From assembly GCF_031326205.1 (NCBI RefSeq), contig NZ_CP133721.1, positions 1,054,001-1,118,000 on the forward strand: DNA of 64,000 nt, written 5' to 3'. Positions 8,597 to 17,759 of this stretch are shown piece after piece. Each line of letters starts with the position of its first letter. The stretch's first letter is position 1. The DNA is from Flavobacterium sp. 20NA77.7 (GTDB lineage Bacteria > Bacteroidota > Bacteroidia > Flavobacteriales > Flavobacteriaceae). The notes under the pieces are model-generated. The model saw nothing but the letters and a program-made list of their open reading frames with translations, made no database searches and was not told where the DNA came from. Both the position numbers and the translations under genes were made by a program.

Positions 8597-10135
8597 ATGA
8601 GCGACAAAAAAACAACAGGGATTTGGAAAGTAATTTCTGCATCCTCAATGGGTACAATGATCGAGTGGTATGACTTCTATATTTTTGGAAGTTTAGCTGT
8701 GGTATTAGCGGATAAATTTTTTCCAAAAGACAATCCAACAGCGGCATTTTTATCAACTTTAGCAACATTTGCTGCAGGTTTCGTTGTGAGACCATTCGGA
8801 GCATTATTCTTCGGAAGATTAGGTGACTTAATTGGGCGTAAATATACGTTCATGGTAACTTTACTATTAATGGGTGGAGCTACTTTCTTGATTGGCTGTA
8901 TTCCTAGCTATGAAACAATTGGATTCTTAGCACCTTTATTAGTATTAGTATTAAGGTTATTACAAGGATTAGCTCTTGGAGGTGAATATGGTGGTGCTGC
9001 TACATACGTTGCCGAACACGCGCCTAAAGGTGAAAAAGGATATTGGACAGCATGGATTCAAACAACAGCTACTGTTGGTTTATTCATTTCATTAATGGTA
9101 ATTTTATTAACTAAAACAGTTTTATCAAAAGAATCTTTTGATGAGTGGGGTTGGAGAGTACCATTTTGGGTTTCAATTTTAATGGTATATGTATCTGTTT
9201 TAATTAGAAAAAACATGCATGAATCTCCTGAATTTGCAAAAGCAAAAGCAGAAGGAAAAACAGCAACAAACCCATTAAAAGAAAGCTTTGGTAACAAATA
9301 CAACTTAAAATTTGTTTTATTAGCCTTATTTGGTGCTACAATGGGACAAGGTGTAGTTTGGTACACTGGACAATTCTACGCTATGAACTTCTTAAAAACA
9401 GTTCAATGTATTGATGCTACACAAGTAGATACTTTATTAGGTATTGCTTTAGTTTTAGGTACGCCATTCTTTATCTTCTTTGGTTGGTTAAGTGATAAAG
9501 TAGGTAGAAAAGTAATTATGATGGGAGGTATGTTAGTTGCTATATTATTATACAGACCTATTTACAAACAAATGTATCAAACTACAGATTTAGCTTTAAA
9601 AACTGAAATCGTTGAAAAAACTAAAATGGTTCCTTCAATGAAAGAAGTAGAAGGGACTAAAATTGACTCTATTTACACAACTACAAAAGAATTTACGGAC
9701 GGTACAACTGTGGAAGAAATTAAAACAATCCACATGGAAGATGGCAAAGTGATGCTTGACGATAAAGGAAAAGATAAAATTGAAAATAAGGTAACTAAGA
9801 AAATCAACAGATCAGATATGACATTCTTAATTTTCTTAATCTTTATCCAAGTTATTTTTGTAACTATGGTTTATGGGCCAATTGCTGCGTTCTTAGTAGA
9901 AATGTTCCCAGTAAAAATTAGATATACATCCATGTCGTTACCATATCACGTAGGAAATGGTATATTTGGTGGATTATTGCCAGCTATTTCAACTTATTTT
10001 GTTACAAATGCAAAAGATGCGGGTAACCCAGAATTCTACTTAGAAGGACTTTGGTATCCAATTATTATTGCAGGTGTTTCATTTGTAATTGGAATGATAT
10101 ATATTGATAGAAAAATTAACACGTTACACGAATAA
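8597..10135 (+). CDS. MFS transporter, metabolite:H+ symporter (MHS) type, with a large loop insertion
   Basis: This 512-residue transporter has MHS-family hallmarks: the first-helix GTMIEWYDFYIFG, the loop-2/3 motif GRLGDLIGRKYTF, and the helix-4 motif LRLLQGLALGGEYGG. It would import a carboxylate or related metabolite with protons. Residues about 322-404, between transmembrane helices 8 and 9, form a hydrophilic, Lys/Glu/Thr-rich insertion (for example KQMYQTTDLALKTEIVEK) that ordinary MHS carriers lack. It lies between the porin and a 71-residue membrane protein, with 29- and 11-base gaps. The context with Acs and PrpE suggests acetate, propionate or similar substrates, which is an inference. 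Confidence 0.85.
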   Translation: MSDKKTTGIWKVISASSMGTMIEWYDFYIFGSLAVVLADKFFPKDNPTAAFLSTLATFAAGFVVRPFGALFFGRLGDLIGRKYTFMVTLLLMGGATFLIGCIPSYETIGFLAPLLVLVLRLLQGLALGGEYGGAATYVAEHAPKGEKGYWTAWIQTTATVGLFISLMVILLTKTVLSKESFDEWGWRVPFWVSILMVYVSVLIRKNMHESPEFAKAKAEGKTATNPLKESFGNKYNLKFVLLALFGATMGQGVVWYTGQFYAMNFLKTVQCIDATQVDTLLGIALVLGTPFFIFFGWLSDKVGRKVIMMGGMLVAILLYRPIYKQMYQTTDLALKTEIVEKTKMVPSMKEVEGTKIDSIYTTTKEFTDGTTVEEIKTIHMEDGKVMLDDKGKDKIENKVTKKINRSDMTFLIFLIFIQVIFVTMVYGPIAAFLVEMFPVKIRYTSMSLPYHVGNGIFGGLLPAISTYFVTNAKDAGNPEFYLEGLWYPIIIAGVSFVIGMIYIDRKINTLHE

Positions 10136-10146
10136 TATTATACATT

Positions 10147-10362
10147 ATGAACTCAATTAAAAAATATTTAGGAATAGTATGGATTCTATTAGCTGTAGCT
10201 GTAGCATACTATAGTATCGATATCTTTGGAGGAAAATTAACTTCAGGAAAACAAGAAGATTTAGTATTCGGAATTATTATTTTCTTTGTCTTATTGCCTT
10301 TAGTAGTATCAGGATTGTTAATCTTTGGCTACTATGCTGTAACAGATGAATATGAAGATTAA
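10147..10362 (+). CDS. Small two-helix membrane protein (DUF6814-like)
   Basis: This 71-residue protein has two hydrophobic segments: about residues 8-26 (LGIVWILLAVAVAYYSIDIF) and about 41-63 (VFGIIIFFVLLPLVVSGLLI). A short charged loop separates them, and the tail is acidic (TDEYED). It begins 11 bases after the MFS gene and ends just before a strong terminator, so it is the last gene of the porin-MFS operon. A role as an accessory subunit of the transporter is plausible from position alone. The family name is given from memory. Confidence 0.7.
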   Translation: MNSIKKYLGIVWILLAVAVAYYSIDIFGGKLTSGKQEDLVFGIIIFFVLLPLVVSGLLIFGYYAVTDEYED

Positions 10363-10385
10363 TTCTTTAGCATAAAATCTAAGTT

Positions 10386-10414
10386 AAAGCCCTTACTGTG
10401 TAAGGGCTTTTTTT
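10386..10414 (+). terminator. Rho-independent terminator of the porin-MFS operon
   Basis: AAAGCCCTTAC, a three-base TGT loop and GTAAGGGCTTT form an 11-bp stem running directly into a T tract. It separates the uptake operon from the sensor/activation genes. Confidence 0.9.
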
Positions 10415-10508
10415 AGCTATAATAAATTAGCAAATTCAATTTTAGTGTTTCGGAAAAATAACTTATTTTTAGGGAAATTAATTTTACTAAAACCTAGCAT
10501 TTGGAAAG

Positions 10509-10703
10509 ATGAAAAAAAGACACCAGCAAAAATTGATTGTTTTATCTTTTATTCTATTAATAGGGTTTAATTTGCCTATCTTATTATTATTTGACAAAGG
10601 CGGTTTTGTATTTGGCATGCCCGTTATTTATTTATATATCCTTTCTATTTGGTTGTTTTCAATTATTTTGTCTTATGTAATCTTAAAACGATATTATGAA
10701 TAG
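10509..10703 (+). CDS. Tiny two-helix membrane protein overlapping the sensor-kinase gene
   Basis: This 64-residue protein has a basic N-terminus (MKKRHQQK) and two hydrophobic helices (about 8-26 and 35-58) ending KRYYE. Its stop overlaps the start of the symporter/histidine-kinase gene by 8 bases (ATGAATAG), an arrangement expected to give translational coupling. In position, size and topology it resembles the small proteins that accompany SLC5-type carriers, and the small ORF (CbrX) reported upstream of cbrA in Pseudomonas. Whether it is homologous to any of these cannot be judged by eye. Confidence 0.75.
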   Translation: MKKRHQQKLIVLSFILLIGFNLPILLLFDKGGFVFGMPVIYLYILSIWLFSIILSYVILKRYYE

Positions 10704-13383
10704 TTTTATTCTTATATTAATATTGCTAGCCTATTTAGGTTTTTTGTTTTATGTAGCACATTGGGCTGAAAAAAAGGCAAATATCAAATGGATTAATAAT
10801 CCGTATGTGTATTCTTTGTCTTTGGCTGTGTATTGCACGGCATGGACCTATTACGGTAGTATAGGTGTAGCAGCAAAATCTGGATTAGGTTATTTACCCA
10901 TATATTTAGGGCCAGTAATTGTTATACCTGCATGGATTATTATATTAAAAAAAATTATACGTATTTCAAGAGCTAATAAAATATCGAGTGTAGCCGATTT
11001 TATTTCGCTTCGATATGGAAATAGTAGATTTTTAGGCGCTATTGTAACAGTGGTATGTTTAATAGGAATATTGCCTTATATTGCTCTACAACTTAAAGCC
11101 ATTTCAGAAACTTTTCATATCGTTTCTGAAACAGAAACAAGCAAAAATATATTCGATGACACCACTACATATGTGGCTATTGCTTTGGCAATGTTTGCCT
11201 CTTACTACGGTTCTAGATATGTAGATGCATCTGAAAAACGAAAAGGAATTGTTACCGCAGTAGCTACAGAGAGTGTATTGAAATTATTTTTTTTCATTTT
11301 AATCGGAATATATGTGACCTATTATGTTTTTGATGGGTTTGATGATATCTACACTAAAGCCTCATTATTACCCAAGTTTGCTGAAAAAAACAAAATTGGA
11401 GGCTTATCTGAAGGCATGAATTGGTTCTTTTTATGTGTTTTATCCCTATTTTCCATTTTCTTATTACCTAGACAATTTCAAGTTTCTGTGGTAGAAAATA
11501 ACAGAGAACGACATTTAAAAACAGCTATTTGGTTATTCCCTTTATATTTATTGCTAATTAATATTTTTGTTTATCCTATTGCGTGGGGAGGTAATATTTT
11601 ATTTAAAAACACGAATGTAAACGCAGATACTTATTCGCTACTTATACCCCAACTGTTTAATAATCAAGTGCTAACTGTACTTGTTTTTTTAGGTGGATTT
11701 TCGGCAGCTATCTCCATGATTATTGTAGCTTGTATTAGCTTATCTACAATGTTAAGTAACAACTTATTAATCCCGTATACTTTTCTTGGTAAGTTGAGTA
11801 GTGAAGATCAATCAATCAATAATCAGAAGATTATAAACATTAGAAAAGTGGGCATTTTTATTTTAATTATTCTCTCTTATTTAATTTATCGTTTTTTTGC
11901 CCTTGATTATAGTTTAGTTTCTATTGGCTTAATTTCATTTGTTATTATTGCACAATTGGCACCTGCTTTTTTTGGTGCAATATTTTGGAGAAGAGGGTCG
12001 CGTCAAGGTGCTATTTGGGGAATTATTATAGGCTTTATTATTTGTACATATACCTTACTCATTCCTTATGCCATAGGTCTTTCAGTTAAAGGAAATACAT
12101 TTATCAATGATGGACTATTTGGCTGCTCGTTTTTAAAACCATTTCAATTATTTGGCTTAGATTATTTGCAACCTGTACCACATGCTTTTTTTTGGAGTAT
12201 GTTATTTAACGCTGTCGTTTATTTTGGTGTATCGGTAAGTTTTAAAGGCAATTATCGCGAACGTAATTATGCCGAAATGTATATTGACATTGATAAATAT
12301 AGTACAAATCATGAAAGTGCTTTTGTGTGGAAAGGAACAGCATATACAAGTGATATTGAAGAAGTTTTAGTAAAGTTTTTAGGAAAAGAGCGTACGAAAA
12401 GGGCAATGACCATTTTTAATTTAAAATATAAAGTAGATGCAGATGCAGAATTAGCAGATGCTCGTTTGGTTAAATTTGCTGAAAATTTATTAACAGGACA
12501 TATTGGTACGGCTTCGGCAAAAATTTTAATATCAAGCGTGGTTCAAGAAGAAAAAGTTACTTTGAATGAAGTTTTAAAAATTTTAGAAGAATCAAATGAA
12601 AATATTCTAATCAATAAAAAATTAACTGAAACGTCAAATGAATTAAAAAAGATGACAAGTAAGTTGCAAGAAGCCAACGAAACACTAGTAGTAAAAGACA
12701 AACAAAAAGACGAATTTTTAGATACGGTTACGCACGAATTAAGAACTCCTATTACAGCTATTAGAGCGGCAAGTGAAATACTTTTTGAAGATGATGAAAT
12801 ACCTGAGGAAATGAAAAAACAATTTCTTCAAAATATCATATCAGAATCAGATAGATTGAATAGATTGATAGATAAAATTCTCGATTTAGAAAAATTTGAA
12901 ACAGGTAAACAAACCATTTATCCAAGTAGAAATAATTTGTATGAAACCATAGATAAAACCATAGAACCGCTTCAACAATTAATTCGAAATAAAAACATTA
13001 CAGTATATCTAGAAAACACAAAAGATTGTTATGCTTATTATGACGAAGATCGTATCATTCAAGTCATTACTAATTTAATTTCAAATTCTATTAAATTTTG
13101 CCCTGAAGAAAATGGATTAATTACCGTGCAAGTAATTGATAAAGGGGGTTTTGTATTAACTTCCATCCAAGACAACGGCAAAGGCATACATAAAAAAGAT
13201 TTTGAAGCCATATTTGATAAATTTTATCAATCTGATAATCAAAATATAAAAAAACCAGTGGGAAGTGGGTTAGGACTAGCCATTACGAAACAAATTATTG
13301 AACACCACAAAGGAAAAATTTGGGTAGAAAATTGTGAATCGGGAGGCGCCTGTTTTTATTTCACGTTACCTAAAAAAGAGTAG
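10696..13383 (+). CDS. Sodium:solute symporter-histidine kinase fusion (CbrA/CrbS-like)
   Basis: This 895-residue protein has an N-terminal SLC5-type sodium:solute symporter module (about 1-540, some 13 helices; VYCTAWTYYGSIGVAAKSG is the typical start). Next comes a STAC-like linker (about 550-630), a coiled coil (about 635-675) and a complete histidine kinase. The phospho-acceptor is H680 in DTVTHELRTPITAIRAASE. The N box is ITNLISNSIKFCPEE; the G boxes are DNGKGI and GSGLGLAITKQII. It should sense, and perhaps transport, a solute and phosphorylate the receiver protein encoded 24 bases downstream. In Proteobacteria the CrbS/CrbR pair of this architecture controls acs, which fits the two acyl-CoA synthetase genes that follow. 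Confidence 0.92.
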   Translation: MNSFILILILLAYLGFLFYVAHWAEKKANIKWINNPYVYSLSLAVYCTAWTYYGSIGVAAKSGLGYLPIYLGPVIVIPAWIIILKKIIRISRANKISSVADFISLRYGNSRFLGAIVTVVCLIGILPYIALQLKAISETFHIVSETETSKNIFDDTTTYVAIALAMFASYYGSRYVDASEKRKGIVTAVATESVLKLFFFILIGIYVTYYVFDGFDDIYTKASLLPKFAEKNKIGGLSEGMNWFFLCVLSLFSIFLLPRQFQVSVVENNRERHLKTAIWLFPLYLLLINIFVYPIAWGGNILFKNTNVNADTYSLLIPQLFNNQVLTVLVFLGGFSAAISMIIVACISLSTMLSNNLLIPYTFLGKLSSEDQSINNQKIINIRKVGIFILIILSYLIYRFFALDYSLVSIGLISFVIIAQLAPAFFGAIFWRRGSRQGAIWGIIIGFIICTYTLLIPYAIGLSVKGNTFINDGLFGCSFLKPFQLFGLDYLQPVPHAFFWSMLFNAVVYFGVSVSFKGNYRERNYAEMYIDIDKYSTNHESAFVWKGTAYTSDIEEVLVKFLGKERTKRAMTIFNLKYKVDADAELADARLVKFAENLLTGHIGTASAKILISSVVQEEKVTLNEVLKILEESNENILINKKLTETSNELKKMTSKLQEANETLVVKDKQKDEFLDTVTHELRTPITAIRAASEILFEDDEIPEEMKKQFLQNIISESDRLNRLIDKILDLEKFETGKQTIYPSRNNLYETIDKTIEPLQQLIRNKNITVYLENTKDCYAYYDEDRIIQVITNLISNSIKFCPEENGLITVQVIDKGGFVLTSIQDNGKGIHKKDFEAIFDKFYQSDNQNIKKPVGSGLGLAITKQIIEHHKGKIWVENCESGGACFYFTLPKKE

Positions 13384-13407
13384 AAATTAGCTATTAAAAT
13401 TTTACAT

Positions 13408-13773
13408 ATGAAAAAGATACTAATTGTTGATGATGAACCAAATATCATTATGTCATTAGAATATACTTTTAAGAAAAGTAACTTCAAAGTATTTATTGCC
13501 AGAGATGGACAAGAAGCATTAGATATTCTAGAAACAGAAACACCTGATGCTATTATATTAGATGTAATGATGCCAAATGTTGATGGGTATGCTACAATAA
13601 CCCAGATTAAGAAAAATGAAAAGTTAACTCATACTAAAATCGTTTTCTTATCAGCAAAAAATAAAGAAAGTGATATTGAAAAAGGATTGAGTTTAGGAGC
13701 AAATGCCTATATGACAAAACCCTTTTCAATAAAAAAGCTAGTTGAAAAAATTAATGAATTACTTGAAAAATAA
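13408..13773 (+). CDS. Receiver-only response regulator
   Basis: A 121-residue CheY-like receiver with the acidic pair D8/D9, phospho-acceptor D52 (IILDVMMP), switch residue S82 (FLSAK) and K104 (TKPF). There is no output domain, whereas CrbR partners of similar kinases in Proteobacteria carry a LuxR-type HTH. It lies 24 bases after the kinase and 9 bases before the PrpE-like gene, so it is clearly in the same operon. It must act through protein-protein contacts or a separate DNA-binding partner. Confidence 0.93.
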   Translation: MKKILIVDDEPNIIMSLEYTFKKSNFKVFIARDGQEALDILETETPDAIILDVMMPNVDGYATITQIKKNEKLTHTKIVFLSAKNKESDIEKGLSLGANAYMTKPFSIKKLVEKINELLEK

Positions 13774-13782
13774 TATTTTTAA

Positions 13783-15675
13783 ATGAATTATAACGAACTC
13801 TATACACAAAGTCTTTCAAACTCTGAAACCTTTTGGAAAGAACAAGCTCATGCCTTAGAATGGTTTTCAAGACCAACTACTATTGTTTCAAAAAACAGCA
13901 ATAATTATCCCGTTTGGTTTGAAGATGGCGAATTAAATATTTGTTATTTAGCTATTGACAAACATATACAAGACGGTTTTGGAGATGAAATTGCTCTCAT
14001 TTATGATTCTCCTGTTACACAAACGATAAAAAGATATACGTTTAGTGAGGTTAAATCAGAAGTTGCTAAACTAGCTGGCGGATTAGTTTCTTTAGGATTA
14101 ACAAAAGGAGACACCGCCGTAATTTATATGCCTATGATTCCACAAGCTGCCTTTGCCATGTTGGCCTGTGCAAGAATTGGTGTAACACATTCAGTAGTTT
14201 TTGGTGGTTTTGCACCTCATGAATTAGCTATCCGAATAGATGATTGTAAACCAAAGGTAATACTAACGGCATCTTCTGGAATTGAAATTGAACGTTTAAT
14301 CGCCTATAAACCATTGGTTGATGAAGCTATCGAATTAGCCAATCACAAACCACAAAATGTTGTTATTTTAAATCGAAAATTAGGCGCAAAAATACCATTT
14401 AAAAAATACGACATCGATTATGATGCATTAGTCTATGGGTCAGAAGAAGTTTCTTGTGTACCTGTTGCTTCAACACATCCTTTATACATTTTATATACTT
14501 CTGGAACCACAGGAAAACCAAAAGGAATAGTACGCGATACAGGAGGATATGCCACAGCATTAAAATTTTCAATGCAACACATATATGGCGCTCAACCCGG
14601 TGAGGTTTTTTGGGCAGCTTCCGATGTGGGGTGGGTAGTAGGACATAGCTATATTGTGTATGGACCTTTATTAAACCGAAATACAACTATCGTTTTTGAA
14701 GGTAAACCTATAAAAACTCCAGATGCTTCTACATTTTGGCGCATTATTGCTGAACACCAAGTGCGTGTTATGTTTACAGCTCCTACAGCTATTAGAGCTA
14801 TTAAAAAAGAAGATCCTAACGGTGATTTTATTAAACAATATGATTTATCTTGTTTGAAAACGCAATTTTTAGCAGGCGAACGTTGTGATGTAGCGACTTT
14901 AGAATGGTATAACGAACATATACCTGTTCCTGCTATTGACCATTGGTGGCAAACTGAATCGGGTTGGCCAATGATTGCTAATATGATGGGGGTAGAATAC
15001 TTACCTGTAAAACCAGGTTCTGCAGGTAAAGCTGTGACAGGATATGATATACGAATATTTGGTGAAAACGGTAAAGAATTAGGTCCAAATGAAGAAGGAT
15101 ACGTAGTGATAAAATTACCTTTACCACCAGGCACATTAATGGATTTATGGAATGATAGTGAACGTTTCAAAGCGGGTTATTTAACTAAATTTGATGGCTA
15201 TTATTTTTCTGGTGATGGTGGATATAAAGATGATGAAGGCTATATCTATATAACGGGTAGGGTCGATGATGTAATCAATGTGGCGGGTCACAGACTATCA
15301 ACCGCAGAAATGGAAGAAATTGTAGCATCACATCAAGCGGTTGCAGAATGTGCTGTTGTAGGAGCAAATGATGATTTGAAAGGTCAAATTCCATTAGCAT
15401 TTGTGGTAACTAAAGCAGGTATAGAGATGGAACACTTTCTACTTGAACAAGAAATTGTAAAATTAGTCCGTGAACAAATAGGTGCTGTGGCAAGTTTGCG
15501 AAATGTAGTAATTGTGCAGCGTTTACCAAAAACACGTTCGGGTAAAATTTTGAGAAAACTTATTCGAAGTATTGCTGATCAAACGGAATTTCAAATCCCT
15601 TCAACTATTGATGATGAGGCTATTATAGAAGAAATTTCTAATAGTCTAGCCTTATACGGATATTTTAAAAAATAA
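13783..15675 (+). CDS. prpE: Propionyl-CoA synthetase-like acyl-CoA ligase (PrpE type)
   Basis: A 630-residue AMP-forming acyl-CoA synthetase. The P-loop is ILYTSGTTGKPKGIVRD, the hinge block is ITGRVDDVINVAGHRLST, and the C-terminal catalytic lysine is K588 in LPKTRSGKILRKL. Features favouring the PrpE/ACSS3 branch over Acs are SDVGWVVGHSYIVYGPLL followed by EGKPIKTPDASTFWRI. It would activate propionate (perhaps acetate or butyrate) to its CoA ester. It is 9 bases after the receiver gene. The lysine is the usual target of reversible acetylation in this family. Confidence 0.85.
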   Translation: MNYNELYTQSLSNSETFWKEQAHALEWFSRPTTIVSKNSNNYPVWFEDGELNICYLAIDKHIQDGFGDEIALIYDSPVTQTIKRYTFSEVKSEVAKLAGGLVSLGLTKGDTAVIYMPMIPQAAFAMLACARIGVTHSVVFGGFAPHELAIRIDDCKPKVILTASSGIEIERLIAYKPLVDEAIELANHKPQNVVILNRKLGAKIPFKKYDIDYDALVYGSEEVSCVPVASTHPLYILYTSGTTGKPKGIVRDTGGYATALKFSMQHIYGAQPGEVFWAASDVGWVVGHSYIVYGPLLNRNTTIVFEGKPIKTPDASTFWRIIAEHQVRVMFTAPTAIRAIKKEDPNGDFIKQYDLSCLKTQFLAGERCDVATLEWYNEHIPVPAIDHWWQTESGWPMIANMMGVEYLPVKPGSAGKAVTGYDIRIFGENGKELGPNEEGYVVIKLPLPPGTLMDLWNDSERFKAGYLTKFDGYYFSGDGGYKDDEGYIYITGRVDDVINVAGHRLSTAEMEEIVASHQAVAECAVVGANDDLKGQIPLAFVVTKAGIEMEHFLLEQEIVKLVREQIGAVASLRNVVIVQRLPKTRSGKILRKLIRSIADQTEFQIPSTIDDEAIIEEISNSLALYGYFKK

Positions 15676-15792
15676 ATAAAAACGTTAGTCGGAAGGAGTA
15701 ATACATTTTTCCATGTATATCAATTTAGTGCAATTTTTAAAAAAGCAATGTTTTCTTTCCTTATATTTACACTATTAAAAAAAATTAACAAA

Positions 15793-17700
15793 ATGAGTTA
15801 TTATAAAGTTAAAGATTTAGAAAATTACTTCAAAATGTATAAAAAGTCGGTACGCGAACCAAGAAAATTTTGGGATCGTATTGCTGATGAAAATTTTGTA
15901 TGGTACCAAAAATGGGATAAAGTTTTTGAAGTTGACATGCAAGAAGCACAATTTAAGTGGTTTTTAAATGCAAAAGTTAATATTACAAAAAACTGTATAG
16001 ATAGACATTTAGCAAAAAGAGGAGATAAAACGGCTATCATTTTTGAACCTAATAATCCTGGTGAGCCTGCACAACATATAAGTTACAATGAATTATATGT
16101 TCGCGTTTCAAAAATGGCTAATGTTTTACGTGAATTAGGAATTAAAAAAGGAGATAGAGTGTGCATTTATCTTCCAATGATTCCAGATTTAGCCGTTGCA
16201 GTTTTAGCTTGTGCTAGAATTGGCGCTATTCACTCGGTTGTATTTGCTGGTTTTTCCGCTGGAGCATTAGAAGCACGTATTAATGATAGTGATTGTAAAA
16301 TGGTAATTACTTCTGATGGAGGATATAGAGGAGATAAAACCATTAATTTAAAAGGAATTGTTGACGAAGCACTTGAAAAATGCCCTTGTGTAGAACAAGT
16401 TCTTGTGGTTAAACGAACAAATGAAGAAGTAGCCATGAAAGAAGGAAGAGACATTTGGGCTCAACCTTTATTAGAAAAGGCTTTAGATAATAATGTAGCA
16501 GAAATAATGGACGCAGAAGATCCGTTATTTATTTTGTATACCTCTGGTTCAACAGGTAAACCAAAAGGAATGGTACATACCACTGCTGGATATATGGTTT
16601 ATACAGCTTACACATTTAAAAATGTATTTAATTACGAAGAAAATGACGTGTATTGGTGTACAGCAGATATTGGTTGGATTACAGGACACTCTTATATTTT
16701 ATACGGACCCTTATTAAATGGTGCAACAACCGTAATTTTTGAAGGTGTACCTTCTTATCCAGATTTTAGTCGTTTCTGGGAAGTAATTGAAAAACATAAT
16801 GTAAATCAATTCTATACAGCCCCAACAGCCATTAGAGCTTTGGCAAAAGAAAGTTTAGATTATGTGCAAAAATTCCCTTTGAGTAGTTTAAAAGTGATTG
16901 GATCTGTAGGAGAGCCTATTAATGAAGAGGCATGGCATTGGTATAATGACCATGTAGGAGGAAAAAGATGTCCTGTTGTGGATACATGGTGGCAAACGGA
17001 AACAGGTGGAATTATGATTTCTCCATTACCGTTTATTACTCCAACAAAGCCTACGTATGCCTCATTACCATTGCCAGGAATTCAACCTGTTTTAATGGAC
17101 GAACTAAGAAATGAAATAGAAGGCAATCAAGTTACGGGTAGTTTGTGTATTAAATTCCCTTGGCCGTCAATTGCTAGAACAATATGGGGTGACCATCAAC
17201 GTTATAAAGAAACTTATTTTACCGCTTTTCCAGGTAAGTATTTTACAGGAGATGGTGCATTAAGAGATGAAGTGGGGTATTATAGAATTACAGGAAGGGT
17301 AGATGATGTTATTATTGTTTCTGGACATAATTTGGGTACAGCACCAATTGAAGACTCTATCAATGAGCATCCAGCAGTGGCAGAAAGTGCTATTGTAGGT
17401 TTCCCACATGATATTAAAGGAAATGCTTTATATGGTTATGTAATTTTAAAAGAAAGTGGTGAGAGCAGAAACCATGATAATTTAAGAAAAGAAATTAATC
17501 AATTAATTTCTGATCAAGTTGGACCAATTGCAAAATTAGATAAAATACAATTTGTAAGTGGTTTGCCTAAAACACGATCTGGTAAAATTATGAGAAGAAT
17601 ATTAAGAAAAATTGCTGAAGGGGATTATTCAAACTTTGGCGACATATCGACATTACTAAATCCTGAAATTGTTGAAGAAATAAAAGAAGGAAAAATTTAG
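15793..17700 (+). CDS. acs: Acetyl-CoA synthetase
   Basis: A 635-residue AMP-forming synthetase converting acetate, ATP and CoA to acetyl-CoA. It has the N-terminal block YKKSVREPRKFWDRIADENF, the P-loop ILYTSGSTGKPKGMVHT, TADIGWITGHSYILYGPL, DTWWQTETGG, the hinge ITGRVDDVIIVSGHNLGT and catalytic/acetylatable K598 in LPKTRSGKIMRRIL. I moved the start from an in-frame ATG at 15748 to the ATG at 15793 because the extra 15 residues are hydrophobic and outside the family pattern. The 117-base gap after the PrpE gene leaves room for its own promoter. It ends the plus-strand locus at a strong terminator. Confidence 0.93.
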   Translation: MSYYKVKDLENYFKMYKKSVREPRKFWDRIADENFVWYQKWDKVFEVDMQEAQFKWFLNAKVNITKNCIDRHLAKRGDKTAIIFEPNNPGEPAQHISYNELYVRVSKMANVLRELGIKKGDRVCIYLPMIPDLAVAVLACARIGAIHSVVFAGFSAGALEARINDSDCKMVITSDGGYRGDKTINLKGIVDEALEKCPCVEQVLVVKRTNEEVAMKEGRDIWAQPLLEKALDNNVAEIMDAEDPLFILYTSGSTGKPKGMVHTTAGYMVYTAYTFKNVFNYEENDVYWCTADIGWITGHSYILYGPLLNGATTVIFEGVPSYPDFSRFWEVIEKHNVNQFYTAPTAIRALAKESLDYVQKFPLSSLKVIGSVGEPINEEAWHWYNDHVGGKRCPVVDTWWQTETGGIMISPLPFITPTKPTYASLPLPGIQPVLMDELRNEIEGNQVTGSLCIKFPWPSIARTIWGDHQRYKETYFTAFPGKYFTGDGALRDEVGYYRITGRVDDVIIVSGHNLGTAPIEDSINEHPAVAESAIVGFPHDIKGNALYGYVILKESGESRNHDNLRKEINQLISDQVGPIAKLDKIQFVSGLPKTRSGKIMRRILRKIAEGDYSNFGDISTLLNPEIVEEIKEGKI

Positions 17701-17723
17701 TTTTATTTTTTATTGGTTATGTT

Positions 17724-17758
17724 AAAAAAAGCCTATTTCATTGAGATAGGCTTTTTTT
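17724..17758. terminator. Bidirectional terminator between acs and the exonuclease-like gene
   Basis: A run of A, GCCTAT, a 9-base loop, ATAGGC and a run of T form a symmetric hairpin. It lies between two convergent stop codons (17700 plus strand, 17760 minus strand) and can serve both. Confidence 0.88.
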
Positions 17759-17759
17759 A

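Noticed and set aside
9058..9366. Minus-strand 102-residue frame inside the MFS gene
   Set aside because: It is a shadow of the transporter reading frame.
14649..15170. Long minus-strand frames inside prpE (also 14399-14686)
   Set aside because: They are antisense to a strongly conserved acyl-CoA synthetase and have no recognisable protein features.
10441..15792. Shared operator upstream of the porin, kinase and acs genes (TTAG...CGGAA-like words)
   Set aside because: The words at 10442, 15687 and 7262 agree only over a few bases with variable spacing; in AT-rich DNA this is not convincing.
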